64,000 nucleotides of DNA from Kangiella aquimarina DSM 16071. Its GTDB lineage: Bacteria > Pseudomonadota > Gammaproteobacteria > Enterobacterales > Kangiellaceae. Of this stretch, positions 46,649-57,901 are shown one piece after another (the stretch's first letter is position 1; every line of letters begins with the position of its first letter). Under the pieces are notes generated by a model. That model was not told the origin of the DNA. It ran no database searches and worked only from the letters and a program-made list of their open reading frames with translations. The translations under genes and the position numbers were made by a program. Location: NCBI RefSeq assembly GCF_000374105.1, contig NZ_KB893651.1, forward strand, positions 397,838 to 461,837, written 5' to 3'.

Positions 46649-47461
46649 ATGAGCGATACAACTGTCTTAACCTCACTGCCTCAAACTCATCGTTTACTGA
46701 CTATTATGCAGGCGCTTCGTGATCCTGTGTCTGGCTGTCCCTGGGATCGCAAACAAACCTATGACACCATTGTTCCGTATACGCTTGAAGAAGCTTATGA
46801 AGTTGCCGATGCCATTGAGCGAGGTGACTTTGAAGAGCTGCATGGCGAGCTGGGTGATTTACTGTTCCAGGTCATCTTTTATGCCCAGATTGGGCAGGAA
46901 GAAGGGCGCTTTGATTTTGAGTCGATTGCTGAAAAGGTGTCCGACAAACTGGTCAGCCGTCATCCGCATGTGTTTGGTGATAAGGCATTCTCCACCGATG
47001 AAGAGCTGAAAAAGCACTGGGAGCAACAGAAGCATCGTGAGCGTCAGGGCAAAGATGAATCCAACACCAGTTTGTTGGATGACCTCCCTAAACACTTCCC
47101 AGCTTTGTCGCTAGCTCAGAAAATGCAGAAGCGCGTTGGCAGACACGGTTTCGACTGGCCTGAAGTCAGTGGAGTAATTGACAAGCTAGAAGAAGAAATA
47201 GCCGAGCTTAAGCAGGCTATTGCCAATAATGACCAGCAGAATATTGAAGAAGAAATTGGTGACTTACTGTTTTCTTGCGTAAACCTATCACGCCATCTCA
47301 AAGTTGATGCCGAAGCTGCTTTGCGCAAAAGCGCGCGAAAGTTTGAAGCTCGCTTTAGAAAGTTGGAAGACCATCTTGTTCAGCAGAACTTAACGGTAGA
47401 TACCGCGACTCTGGAGCAGCTTGATGAAGCTTGGAATGCTGCAAAGCAGCTACACAAGTAA
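46649..47461 (+). CDS. mazG: Nucleoside triphosphate pyrophosphohydrolase MazG
   Basis: A 270-residue, two-repeat MazG that hydrolyses NTPs to NMP and PPi and is linked to ppGpp homeostasis. The two all-alpha domains show the metal motif twice: LEEAYEVADAIERGDFEELHGELGDLLFQV (about 50-80) and EEEIAELKQAI...EEEIGDLLFSCVNLSRHL near residue 200. It follows relA after 10 bases with likely co-transcription. Confidence 0.95.
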   Translation: MSDTTVLTSLPQTHRLLTIMQALRDPVSGCPWDRKQTYDTIVPYTLEEAYEVADAIERGDFEELHGELGDLLFQVIFYAQIGQEEGRFDFESIAEKVSDKLVSRHPHVFGDKAFSTDEELKKHWEQQKHRERQGKDESNTSLLDDLPKHFPALSLAQKMQKRVGRHGFDWPEVSGVIDKLEEEIAELKQAIANNDQQNIEEEIGDLLFSCVNLSRHLKVDAEAALRKSARKFEARFRKLEDHLVQQNLTVDTATLEQLDEAWNAAKQLHK

Positions 47462-47483
47462 CTATTGCTGATCCCCGACTCTC

Positions 47484-47927
47484 TTATCCCTTCGCTAAAA
47501 TCCTATCCAGATGATTGGCAAAGTTCATACGATCAGTTTGACTTAAAGGTGGTGGGCCTCCGGTGTGAATGCCACTTGAGCGCATAGTATCCATAAAATC
47601 ACGCATATTAAGCCGACCTCGAATATTATCTTTCGTGAATAGCTCACCGCGCGGACTAAGAGCCTGACAGCCTTTTTCAATCACTTCTGCTGCCAGTGGA
47701 ATATCTGAAGTGATAATGAGGTCGCCTTTTTCGGCACGCTGCACGATCTCATCGTCAGCTACATCAAAACCGGAACTGACCTGAATCGCCTTCAGATACG
47801 GAGAAGGTGGTGTGCGGATGAACTGATTCGCAACCAGCGTCAAATGTGTTTTCGTGCGCTCGGCGGCACGAAACAGTATGTCTTTGATGACTACGGGGCA
47901 GGCATCGGCATCAACCCAGATTTTCAT
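47484..47927 (-). CDS. YaiI/YqxD (DUF188) family protein
   Basis: A 147-residue protein of the DUF188 family. It begins [24 protein letters not shown], contains [25 protein letters not shown] and [11 protein letters not shown], all diagnostic. The family is PIN-like in fold, but its substrate and role are unknown. It is convergent with mazG, single on the minus strand. Confidence 0.9.
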   Translation of the reverse strand: MKIWVDADACPVVIKDILFRAAERTKTHLTLVANQFIRTPPSPYLKAIQVSSGFDVADDEIVQRAEKGDLIITSDIPLAAEVIEKGCQALSPRGELFTKDNIRGRLNMRDFMDTMRSSGIHTGGPPPLSQTDRMNFANHLDRILAKG

Positions 47928-49908
<1,981 letters not shown>

Positions 49909-49951
49909 TCAAAAAGTTATCAAGGTTAGATTCTTTAATTAAGGTGTAAGT

Positions 49952-50812
49952 ATGAAATTACTGGATTGGGAAGTAGGACTGGCTCAGCCATTTTTCTTAA
50001 TTTGTGGGCCCTGTGTCATCGAAAGTGAACAACTGGCGATTGATACGGCAGGCTTCATGAAGGAAATGACGGATCGTCTTGGAATTCCCTATATTTATAA
50101 GTCATCGTTCGATAAAGCGAACCGTTCATCCAGTAAAAGTTTCCGTGGGCCTGGTCTGGAAGAAGGTCTGCGTATTCTGCAAAAAGTTAAAGATCAGGTG
50201 GGCGTGCCGGTATTAACCGATGTCCATGAAGATACGCCAATTCAGGAAGTAGCAGACGTAGTAGACGTCATGCAGACCCCCGCGTTTCTGTGCCGTCAAA
50301 CCAACTTTATTCGTAAAGTGTGTGAGCCTGGTATCCCGGTCAATATCAAGAAAGGTCAATTTCTCTCACCATGGGATATGAAAAACGTGGTGGATAAAGC
50401 TCGTGAAACCGGTAACAAAAACATTATGGTGTGTGAGCGTGGCGTATCCTTTGGCTACAACAATTTAGTCTCTGATATGCGCTCACTGTCGATTATGCGC
50501 GATACCGGTTGTCCTGTGGTTTATGACGCGACTCATTCTGCTCAATTGCCGGGTGGACAAGGTTCTTCTTCAGGCGGTTTGCGTGATGTGATCCCAGTGT
50601 TGGCACGTGCTGCTATCGCCGCTGGCGTTTCTGGTGTTTTCATGGAGTCGCACCCAAATCCAGAAGTCGCCAAATGCGATGGTCCTAACTCTTTCCCGAT
50701 GTATCGTATCGAAGAAATGCTGCGGGTCATGAAAGAGCTGGACGACGTGGTTAAGAAGGCTGGCTATATTGAGGACTCGATCCACGAATTTGGCAAGGGC
50801 AACTTGCTATAA
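49952..50812 (+). CDS. kdsA: 3-deoxy-D-manno-octulosonate 8-phosphate synthase
   Basis: A 286-residue TIM-barrel aldolase that condenses PEP and arabinose-5-phosphate to Kdo8P for LPS. Motifs: [49 protein letters not shown] and [13 protein letters not shown]. The N-terminal MKLLDWEVG is a plausible start. It lies between pyrG and eno, and is followed by a terminator. Confidence 0.96.
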   Translation: MKLLDWEVGLAQPFFLICGPCVIESEQLAIDTAGFMKEMTDRLGIPYIYKSSFDKANRSSSKSFRGPGLEEGLRILQKVKDQVGVPVLTDVHEDTPIQEVADVVDVMQTPAFLCRQTNFIRKVCEPGIPVNIKKGQFLSPWDMKNVVDKARETGNKNIMVCERGVSFGYNNLVSDMRSLSIMRDTGCPVVYDATHSAQLPGGQGSSSGGLRDVIPVLARAAIAAGVSGVFMESHPNPEVAKCDGPNSFPMYRIEEMLRVMKELDDVVKKAGYIEDSIHEFGKGNLL

Positions 50813-50817
50813 ATCTC

Positions 50818-50847
50818 AAACACTCCTGTTCTCAGGAGTGTTTTTTT
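50818..50847 (+). terminator. Intrinsic terminator after kdsA
   Basis: AAACACTCCTG and CAGGAGTGTTT pair around TTCT, followed by a T-run. Confidence 0.92.
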
Positions 50848-50909
50848 ATGTCTTTCGTTTTTTATTTAGTGATTAATTTTCTCATTTCGTTTTGGTTGAA
50901 ACAATTTAA

Positions 50910-52196
<1,287 letters not shown>

Positions 52197-52210
52197 TAAA
52201 CTATAGCCTT

Positions 52211-52258
52211 ATGGGGCAAGTAAGTACTATCATTATTGCTTTATTTGCCCCATATTTT
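52211..52258 (+). terminator. Possible terminator between eno and ftsB
   Basis: ATGGGGCAA (52211-52219) is complementary to TTGCCCCAT (52245-52253), but the loop is 25 bases and only ATTTT follows. It is a weak or leaky terminator. Confidence 0.45.
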
Positions 52259-52275
52259 CTGGCATTGTTACGTTT

Positions 52276-52581
52276 ATGAAATGGGTAGCCCTGACATTAT
52301 TGGTTATTTTGACCAGCCTTCAATACCGAATGTGGTTCGGGCAAACCTCTTTTCGCGAAATAAAGCAGCAAGAAGCCAGAATTGAACTGGTCAAATCAGA
52401 AAACGCTGAACTGGCGCTACGTAATCAAAAAATCCTCGCTGAAATCCATGATTTAAGAGAAGGCACTGATGCCATCGAAGAGCGTGCCCGTTATCAGCTG
52501 GGTATGATCAAAGAAGGCGAAACTTTTTTCCGCATCCTCGATTCAAGAGAGGGCTCTCGTCAAGAGACCCCCAAAGACTAG
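52276..52581 (+). CDS. ftsB: Cell division protein FtsB
   Basis: A 101-residue bitopic protein of the divisome that joins FtsL and FtsQ. One N-terminal transmembrane helix (about 3-20) is followed by a leucine-zipper-like coiled coil (about 30-65) and the family segment EERARYQLGMIKEGETFFRI. Position between eno and ispD fits the conserved cluster. Confidence 0.92.
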   Translation: MKWVALTLLVILTSLQYRMWFGQTSFREIKQQEARIELVKSENAELALRNQKILAEIHDLREGTDAIEERARYQLGMIKEGETFFRILDSREGSRQETPKD

Positions 52582-52599
52582 CGTTAAGACTCAAACCCT

Positions 52600-53301
52600 A
52601 TGAATAACAATAAAACCAAGATTTGGGCTCTGATTCCAGCTGCTGGGATTGGTACTCGCATGAAGTCTGAATTACCCAAGCAGTATCTTGAAATCGATGG
52701 TAAAACCATTCTTGAGCACAGTCTTTCCAAGTTTCTTGAACATCCTTCCATTGATAAAGTTGTAGTCGCCTTACACCCTAATGACAATCATTGGGCAAAG
52801 ATCAAAATTGCAAATCACTCTAAAATTATCACCGTTGAAGGTGGTGCGACTCGAGCAGAGTCAGTGCTTAATGGTTTAAAAGCAATTCAACAGCAGCATC
52901 AGCAAGATGACTGGGTAATGGTGCATGATGCAGCCAGACCTTGCCTTGATGCAGGAAGCATCGATGCACTGATACAGGCAGGCAAAGAATCAAAACATGG
53001 TGCTATTCTGGCTATACCTTCAGTGGATACGGTTAAACTAGCAAATGCCAATCAAACGATCGACAAAACGCTTAACCGCGAACAGATCTGGCTGGCACAG
53101 ACCCCTCAATACTTTCCTGTGCAAATTCTGGCTGACGCCATAGAAACAGGATTGGAACAGGGTTTAGCAATCACCGACGAAGCCTCCGCCATTGAAGCTC
53201 AAGGCATGCATCCCGCGTTAGTCATTGGCACTCGTAAAAATATCAAAGTCACTCAGCCGGAAGACATGATGTTAGCATCGGTTTGGTTGGCGGGAATGTG
53301 A
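52600..53301 (+). CDS. ispD: 2-C-methyl-D-erythritol 4-phosphate cytidylyltransferase
   Basis: A 233-residue MEP-pathway enzyme making CDP-ME from CTP and MEP. The nucleotidyltransferase P-loop IPAAGIGTRMKSELPKQYL (near residue 13) and the HDAARPC motif are present. ispF is normally the next gene; here the histidine operon, its leaders and a gap of non-coding sequence separate the two. Confidence 0.96.
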   Translation: MNNNKTKIWALIPAAGIGTRMKSELPKQYLEIDGKTILEHSLSKFLEHPSIDKVVVALHPNDNHWAKIKIANHSKIITVEGGATRAESVLNGLKAIQQQHQQDDWVMVHDAARPCLDAGSIDALIQAGKESKHGAILAIPSVDTVKLANANQTIDKTLNREQIWLAQTPQYFPVQILADAIETGLEQGLAITDEASAIEAQGMHPALVIGTRKNIKVTQPEDMMLASVWLAGM

Positions 53302-53718
53302 TTCTTTATTGTTTTGGGTAGTCCTAAGTACACCCTTTAATCTTAAGTTACTCTTTTAATTAAAGGTCATTAGTTTAATTTGTTGTTTCGCTTTTCAGCG
53401 ACCTTCTTTTTCTTATTCGCGTAAGAAAAAGAAGGCAAAAAGAAGCGCGCCCCGAGATTGAGGTTTCGCTCTGCTCAACTTCCTTCGTATTCACCAAGCC
53501 ACTTAACGCACCGTAAAATACGTTCCATCCTTGGCCCGAATTTTACTATTCAAAACTTCCTGTTTTGAATTGCTATGTCTTGGTTACTACTCAGCTCAAT
53601 CTAAGGGGAATTATTGGAGCAAGCCTGTTAGGGGCCTTGGCTCACCAATTGTGGTGAGGGCTGGGTGTGAGCCCATACAAGCTACCATCAGAACCATTAT
53701 TAAATATTAATGACACTG
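53302..53718. other. Intergenic segment rich in inverted repeats, upstream of the his operon
   Basis: No gene is seen. Three hairpins occur: a perfect 14-bp stem CCTTCTTTTTCTTA/TAAGAAAAAGAAGG (53402-53435), a 9-bp stem ATTCAAAAC/GTTTTGAAT (53548-53570), and CTCACCA/TGGTGAG (53641-53658). GGCTCAC (53638-53644) can also pair with GTGAGCC (53666-53672), so folds compete. The first is typical of a dispersed bacterial repeat that I recall as common in proteobacteria. Confidence 0.5.
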
Positions 53719-53747
53719 TTGACTCTAATCACTGAATAGGTTTTAAT
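53719..53747 (+). promoter_or_regulatory. Probable his operon promoter
   Basis: TTGACT (53719-53724) and TTTAAT (53742-53747) are 17 bases apart, each matching consensus at 5/6. A start near 53754 would place the ATG at 53755 on the transcript end, so the ATG at 53767 may be the real leader start. Confidence 0.55.
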
Positions 53748-53754
53748 CAGCCTC

Positions 53755-53829
53755 ATGAATACAGTAATGACGCAAATTCACCACCATCACCACCATTCAG
53801 ACCGATTGGCGGTGTTGCTTTATGTGTGA
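53755..53829 (+). CDS. hisL: his operon leader peptide 1 (six consecutive His codons)
   Basis: A 24-codon frame reading MNTVMTQI-H6-SDRLAVLLYV, with stop TGA. The His codons are CAC CAC CAT CAC CAC CAT (53779-53796). An alternative start at ATG 53767 gives MTQI-H6..., closer to the E. coli HisL (MTRVQFK-H7-PD). It acts by ribosome-mediated attenuation: slow translation at the His codons under low His-tRNA frees TTGGCGG (53806-53812), which is exactly complementary to CCGCCAA (53859-53865), the 5' arm of the terminator that follows. The peptide itself probably has no other role. Confidence 0.85.
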   Translation: MNTVMTQIHHHHHHSDRLAVLLYV

Positions 53830-53853
53830 AATTTGCTGTTAAGAATTTCTAAG

Positions 53854-53883
53854 AAGCCCCGCCAACCAGCGGGGCTTTTTTTA
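53854..53883 (+). terminator. Attenuator terminator 1
   Basis: AAGCCCCGC (53854-53862) and GCGGGGCTT (53869-53877) form a 9-bp stem with CAACCA loop and T7. Its 5' side overlaps CCGCCAA, the partner of the antiterminator segment in leader 1. Confidence 0.9.
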
Positions 53884-53934
53884 TGCCTACAATTTTTAAA
53901 ACTGATAAATTAACTGATTAAACGAGACAAAAAG

Positions 53935-54021
53935 ATGTTTTTAAACAAGAGCTTACATCATCACCATCATCATACACTGCGCGAGCGACGGTGGTGGTGC
54001 TTATGTTTGAGACTTTTGTAA
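53935..54021 (+). CDS. his operon leader peptide 2 (six consecutive His codons)
   Basis: A 28-codon frame reading MFLNKSL-H6-TLRERRWWCLCLRLL and stop TAA. The His codons are CAT CAT CAC CAT CAT CAT (53956-53973). GAGCGACGG (53983-53991) pairs with CCGTTGCTC (54053-54061) over nine bases with one G-U, and the latter overlaps the 5' arm of terminator 2. GGTGGTGGTG (53990-53999) can pair with the His codons as the 1:2 protector stem. Sequence outside the His run is unrelated to leader 1 and its His codon choice differs. Its ribosome binding site is weak (ACAAAAAG). No promoter was seen between the two leaders, so they are probably in series on one transcript. Confidence 0.8.
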   Translation: MFLNKSLHHHHHHTLRERRWWCLCLRLL

Positions 54022-54048
54022 GAAACAGCTAAGACACCCAGATTTAAG

Positions 54049-54084
54049 AACCCCGTTGCTCCGAAAGGTCAACGGGGTTTTTTA
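54049..54084 (+). terminator. Attenuator terminator 2
   Basis: AACCCCGTTG (54049-54058) and CAACGGGGTT (54070-54079) form a perfect 10-bp stem, 11-base loop, then T6. It is 50 bases before the hisG start. Confidence 0.9.
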
Positions 54085-54133
54085 TTGGTTTAACGATTTG
54101 AAAATTTAAATTTTAGATATTAGGAGAAATGAC

Positions 54134-54982
54134 ATGGCTTTAAAAATGGTAATCCCAAAAGGTAAGTTGTATGACAAGGTTTCTGAGTTGCTGTCGGATA
54201 TTGGTCTGACGCTGGTCGGTGATAGCCGTAACTACCGTCCGCAACTGTTTGGCTGTGATATTGAGGTGAAGTTGCTGAAAAGTCAGAACATTCCAGAGAT
54301 GGTAGCGTTGGGCCAACACGATATTGGGTTTGCAGGTATGGACTGGATTCTGGAACAGGAGGCTGATGTTGAGGTGCTTGAGGACTTAGGATTTAACCCT
54401 GTGAAGCTGGTTTCCTGCATACCCGAAGAGTGGGATTGGAACGAAGTGAAGCAAAGGAAAATCATTGTCGCTTCAGAGTATAAGAAAATTTCGGCTAAAT
54501 ACCTCGATCAACTTGGGGTTCCGTATCAGTTACTTAGAGCTTATGGCGCGACGGAAGTCTTTCCACCTGAAGATGCTGACATGGTTATCGACAATACCAG
54601 TACCGGCTCAACTATACGTGCTAATCGTTTAAAGATTGTCGATACGGTTATGGAAAGCTCAACTCAATTTATCGCCAACAAATCCGTACTGGATGACCCT
54701 GAGAAACGTAAACAGATTGATGATCTTCTGTTGTTGATGCGCGGTGTCTTGAATGGTCGTAAGCGTGTGTTGCTGGAGATGAACTGTTCAGAAGACAGCA
54801 TTGACAAGGTTGTGGATTTGTTACCTGCAATGAGAGCTCCAACGGTTAGTCGCCTTTATAACGCTGATGGCTTTGCGATTAAAGCGGCGATTGAGCGTAA
54901 GTTGATTAAAGACTTATTACCGAAACTGATTACTGCGGGGGCGACCGATATTCTGGAAACGCCAATCCGCAAAGTGCTTTAA
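54134..54982 (+). CDS. hisG: ATP phosphoribosyltransferase (long form)
   Basis: A 282-residue first enzyme of histidine synthesis, condensing ATP and PRPP. It is the long form with an ACT-like C-terminal regulatory domain (about 205-282, IDDLLLLMRGVLNGRK... to ...GATDILETPIRKVL), so feedback inhibition by histidine is expected and no HisZ is needed. The PRPP segment is DADMVIDNTSTGSTIRANRLK. AGGAG is eight bases before the ATG. First structural gene after the two attenuators. Confidence 0.95.
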   Translation: MALKMVIPKGKLYDKVSELLSDIGLTLVGDSRNYRPQLFGCDIEVKLLKSQNIPEMVALGQHDIGFAGMDWILEQEADVEVLEDLGFNPVKLVSCIPEEWDWNEVKQRKIIVASEYKKISAKYLDQLGVPYQLLRAYGATEVFPPEDADMVIDNTSTGSTIRANRLKIVDTVMESSTQFIANKSVLDDPEKRKQIDDLLLLMRGVLNGRKRVLLEMNCSEDSIDKVVDLLPAMRAPTVSRLYNADGFAIKAAIERKLIKDLLPKLITAGATDILETPIRKVL

Positions 54983-55005
54983 GCAACAGGAAAAGGATTA
55001 GGGTC

Positions 55006-56703
55006 ATGAATATGCAAGAAACTCGAATAGAGCCTTTAAAGCTCGATTTTAATGAGCGGGCGGATCGATTCCCAGCCTGGCTTGATATGACTAAGCTAAC
55101 ACCGCAAAACTATTGGCGTTATCCGGACCAGACTGAACTCAAGCAGCAGATGAGTAATCAGTTTGGTCTGCTACCTGAGCAGATAATGGTGACTAATGGT
55201 GGTGATGAAGCGATTGAAATAATGTTTAAGGTTGCCAGTCTTGAGCAGAAAGAGTTGATCATTCCGATGCCGGCATTCAGTCAGTATCTGTCCGGAATTA
55301 AAGTATGGAACAGTAAAGCACAACTTATTCCAGCTCAGGATAATCAGTCAATCGATCTTGAATCGAGCCTCAGAGCTTTAACCAAGAACAGCATTCTGGT
55401 TTTAACCAGTCCCAATAATCCAACCGGTGAAACGCTTGCGTTGGATGTGATCAGAGATGCTTGCCGAAAAGCTAAAGAAAAGGGTGCGGAAGTATTTCTC
55501 GATCAGGCTTACATCGAATTTACGGGACAGGCTGAACAGTCACTTTCTTTGCTTGAAGAATTCGATAACCTCATTCTCCTCCGCACACTGTCAAAAGCAT
55601 ACGGACTGGCCGGTATCCGTTGTGGTTATCTGTTGGGTAGTGAATCCCTCATTAAACGTTTTGCAGATCGCAAGATGCCGTTTAATGTTCCTCGGCCTAC
55701 TTTGGAAATTGCACGTCAGGCATTCTCACCAGAAGCTCAAAATGATGTGGCTGATTTCTGCCAGCAAATTGCTCAAAACCGCGATCAGTTAGTGCAATTG
55801 TTACGGCAAAGAGGGTTGAACGTATTAGATAGCGAAGCAAATTTTATTCTGATTATCGATGCACCCGACCGTTTGAAATTAATAAAAGCAGCCTGTGAGC
55901 TAAATAATATTCAAATTAAAACCGATTTGGTGGGGCTTGAATTAAATAAGCAGGGTTTACCAGAGCAGTCAGCGATTCGTATTGCTATCCCTTATGAGTT
56001 ACAGCCATTACGCCAGGCACTTAGCCTTGCACTTCAACCGGAGCTCATCTGTTTTGATATGGATGGGGTTTTGATTGATACCAGCAAAAGCTATGACGCT
56101 GCCATCAAGCAAACGGTTGAGTATTTTGTGGGTACGCAACCCGCCCAACAGGCCATCGACACATTACGTTCACAGGGTGGATTTAATAATGATTGGGTAC
56201 TGACTTATGAACTGATCAAGCAAAACACCAATGATGCTGTTCCAGAGTATGAGCAGGTTGTAGAACAGTTTCAGACTTTGTATCTAGGCAGCAATGGTGA
56301 CGCAGGTTTGAACCAACTGGAAGAAGGTATTCTCAGCTCAGAGTTGTGCACACAGATTTTTGTGCAGAACAGTAAGTCAATAAAAACAGCAGTAGTCACT
56401 GGGCGCCCGCGTGGTGAGGCAGAAATTGGCTTAGGGTTGCTGGGCATTCGAAATACATTTCTGGTTAGTGATTGTGACGTTATTGAGTCTAAACCTGCAC
56501 CAGAGGGGATCAATCAATGCAAAGCTTATTATGGAGCCACTATCTGCTGGATGTTGGGTGATACTCCCGATGACATTCAGGCTGCAAAGGCGGCTGGTGC
56601 ATTAGCCATTGGCGTTAGCAATAAAGAGAACGAACAAAACTTATATCAAGCGGGTGCCGATCTGGTCGTGGCATCGGTGAATGAATTAGAGAGGTTGTTA
56701 TGA
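55006..56703 (+). CDS. hisC: HisC-HAD fusion: histidinol-phosphate aminotransferase with C-terminal phosphatase
   Basis: A 565-residue fusion. Residues 1-344 are a fold-type I PLP aminotransferase of the HisC type, with SPNNPTGE (about 135-142) and Schiff-base Lys197 in TLSKAYGLAGIRCGY. Residues 345-565 are a HAD-superfamily phosphatase with a cap domain: nucleophile Asp351 and Asp353 in CFDMDGVLID, VVTGRP, the Lys in ESKPAPEG, and LGDTPDDIQAA. The operon has no other histidinol-phosphatase (HisB is the short form), so the HAD part probably does that step. The stop TGA overlaps the hisB ATG (ATGA). Confidence 0.9.
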   Translation: MNMQETRIEPLKLDFNERADRFPAWLDMTKLTPQNYWRYPDQTELKQQMSNQFGLLPEQIMVTNGGDEAIEIMFKVASLEQKELIIPMPAFSQYLSGIKVWNSKAQLIPAQDNQSIDLESSLRALTKNSILVLTSPNNPTGETLALDVIRDACRKAKEKGAEVFLDQAYIEFTGQAEQSLSLLEEFDNLILLRTLSKAYGLAGIRCGYLLGSESLIKRFADRKMPFNVPRPTLEIARQAFSPEAQNDVADFCQQIAQNRDQLVQLLRQRGLNVLDSEANFILIIDAPDRLKLIKAACELNNIQIKTDLVGLELNKQGLPEQSAIRIAIPYELQPLRQALSLALQPELICFDMDGVLIDTSKSYDAAIKQTVEYFVGTQPAQQAIDTLRSQGGFNNDWVLTYELIKQNTNDAVPEYEQVVEQFQTLYLGSNGDAGLNQLEEGILSSELCTQIFVQNSKSIKTAVVTGRPRGEAEIGLGLLGIRNTFLVSDCDVIESKPAPEGINQCKAYYGATICWMLGDTPDDIQAAKAAGALAIGVSNKENEQNLYQAGADLVVASVNELERLL

Positions 56704-57296
56704 GTGACACAAAGAAGCAAAGCTCGATAGTTTCCATTGTCCGTCAGACAAAAGAAACGGCCATTCGTTTGGAGCTTAATGTTTATGGCCAACAGAAACT
56801 GAAGATCAATACTGGTCTACCTTTTTTCGACCATATGCTGACTCAGCTAGCATTGCACGCGGGTTGGGATCTCAACCTTGAAGCCAATGGTGATTTACAA
56901 GTTGATGATCACCACTTAATTGAAGATGTTGCGATTTGTTTAGGTCAGGCATTGCAACAGGCCTGGCGGGAGCAGGAGTCGATAACCCGATATGGCCAGC
57001 GTTTGTTGCCGATGGACGCCAGTCTGATCATGGTCGCGGTCGATGTCTGTGGACGTGGTTATGGCATTACCGACTTGCCTTTTACACGCGAGATGATTGG
57101 CAATATTGCGACCGAAATGTGGAAACACTTCTTCTATACCTTTGCGATTAATGCGCAGATAAGTTTGCACATTAAGGCTGAGTATTTTGACAATAATCAC
57201 CACTTAATCGAAGCCAGTTTCAAAGGACTTGCTTTTGCACTGCGGGAAGCACTTACTCCAAAACAGGGTGCTAATAGTTCTAAGGGTAGCTTATGA
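56700..57296 (+). CDS. hisB: Imidazoleglycerol-phosphate dehydratase (monofunctional)
   Basis: A 198-residue IGPD without the N-terminal HAD phosphatase domain found in enterobacterial HisB. The duplicated metal motif is present: DDHHLIEDV and NNHHLIEASFKGLAFAL. It converts IGP to imidazole acetol phosphate, using Mn2+. It overlaps hisC at the start and hisH at the end (ATGA both times), so translation is coupled along the operon. Confidence 0.96.
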   Translation: MSDTKKQSSIVSIVRQTKETAIRLELNVYGQQKLKINTGLPFFDHMLTQLALHAGWDLNLEANGDLQVDDHHLIEDVAICLGQALQQAWREQESITRYGQRLLPMDASLIMVAVDVCGRGYGITDLPFTREMIGNIATEMWKHFFYTFAINAQISLHIKAEYFDNNHHLIEASFKGLAFALREALTPKQGANSSKGSL

Positions 57297-57901
57297 GCGA
57301 CTCAATGGTGGTAGAAGTGATGCCAAAAGTTGGGGTCATCAATACTGGAGCAGGCAATTTGTACAGTCTGAACGGTTGCTTGAGGCGTATTGGCTTTGAA
57401 CCTGTAACCATTAACTCGCCAGCAGATATGCAAGGTAAGGATATATCGGCTTTGATTATTCCGGGACAGGGTCGCTTCGGTACTGTGATGTCAAACTTGC
57501 GAAACAGTGGACTCGATAAGCTCATCAGTGACTGGTATCAGGGCGACAAGAAAGTGGTCGGTATTTGTGTTGGCCTGCAGGTGTTATTTGAAGAGTCTGA
57601 GGAAGATCCGGGCATCAAGGGACTCGGAATTTTTAAAGGCAAGGTCACTCGTTTAAAAAGCCCAAAGCAACCAATGGTCGGTTGGGCTGATGTGGACTCT
57701 GAAAAAAACTGGCTGGATCAAACAACGCTGTATTTCGTCAACAGTTACGGCGTAACGGAAAGTGAGCAGGCTATAGCAAGTGTTACTTATGGCGAAACTT
57801 TTGTTGCTGCTATCGCGAGTAACCAGTTAGTGGCATTCCAATGCCATCCTGAAAAATCAGGGATCGCAGGCGAAGAGGTGTTAAAGCAATGTCTGAGTTG
57901 A
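57293..57901 (+). CDS. hisH: Imidazole glycerol phosphate synthase glutaminase subunit
   Basis: A 202-residue class I glutaminase that feeds ammonia to HisF. The catalytic triad is Cys92 (GICVGLQVLFE), His185 and Glu187 (FQCHPEKS). The oxyanion-hole strand reads PGQGRFG rather than the usual PGVGAF. It starts in the hisB stop codon; an ATG nine codons in is an alternative (MPKVGVINTGAGN). It overlaps hisF by 13 bases. Confidence 0.95.
   Translation: MSDSMVVEVMPKVGVINTGAGNLYSLNGCLRRIGFEPVTINSPADMQGKDISALIIPGQGRFGTVMSNLRNSGLDKLISDWYQGDKKVVGICVGLQVLFEESEEDPGIKGLGIFKGKVTRLKSPKQPMVGWADVDSEKNWLDQTTLYFVNSYGVTESEQAIASVTYGETFVAAIASNQLVAFQCHPEKSGIAGEEVLKQCLS

Noticed and set aside
53779-53973. CAC/CAT triplet runs read as a microsatellite or CRISPR-like repeat
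   Set aside because: Both runs are in frame with ATG and stop and precede terminators with matching antiterminators, so they are His codon runs of leader peptides.
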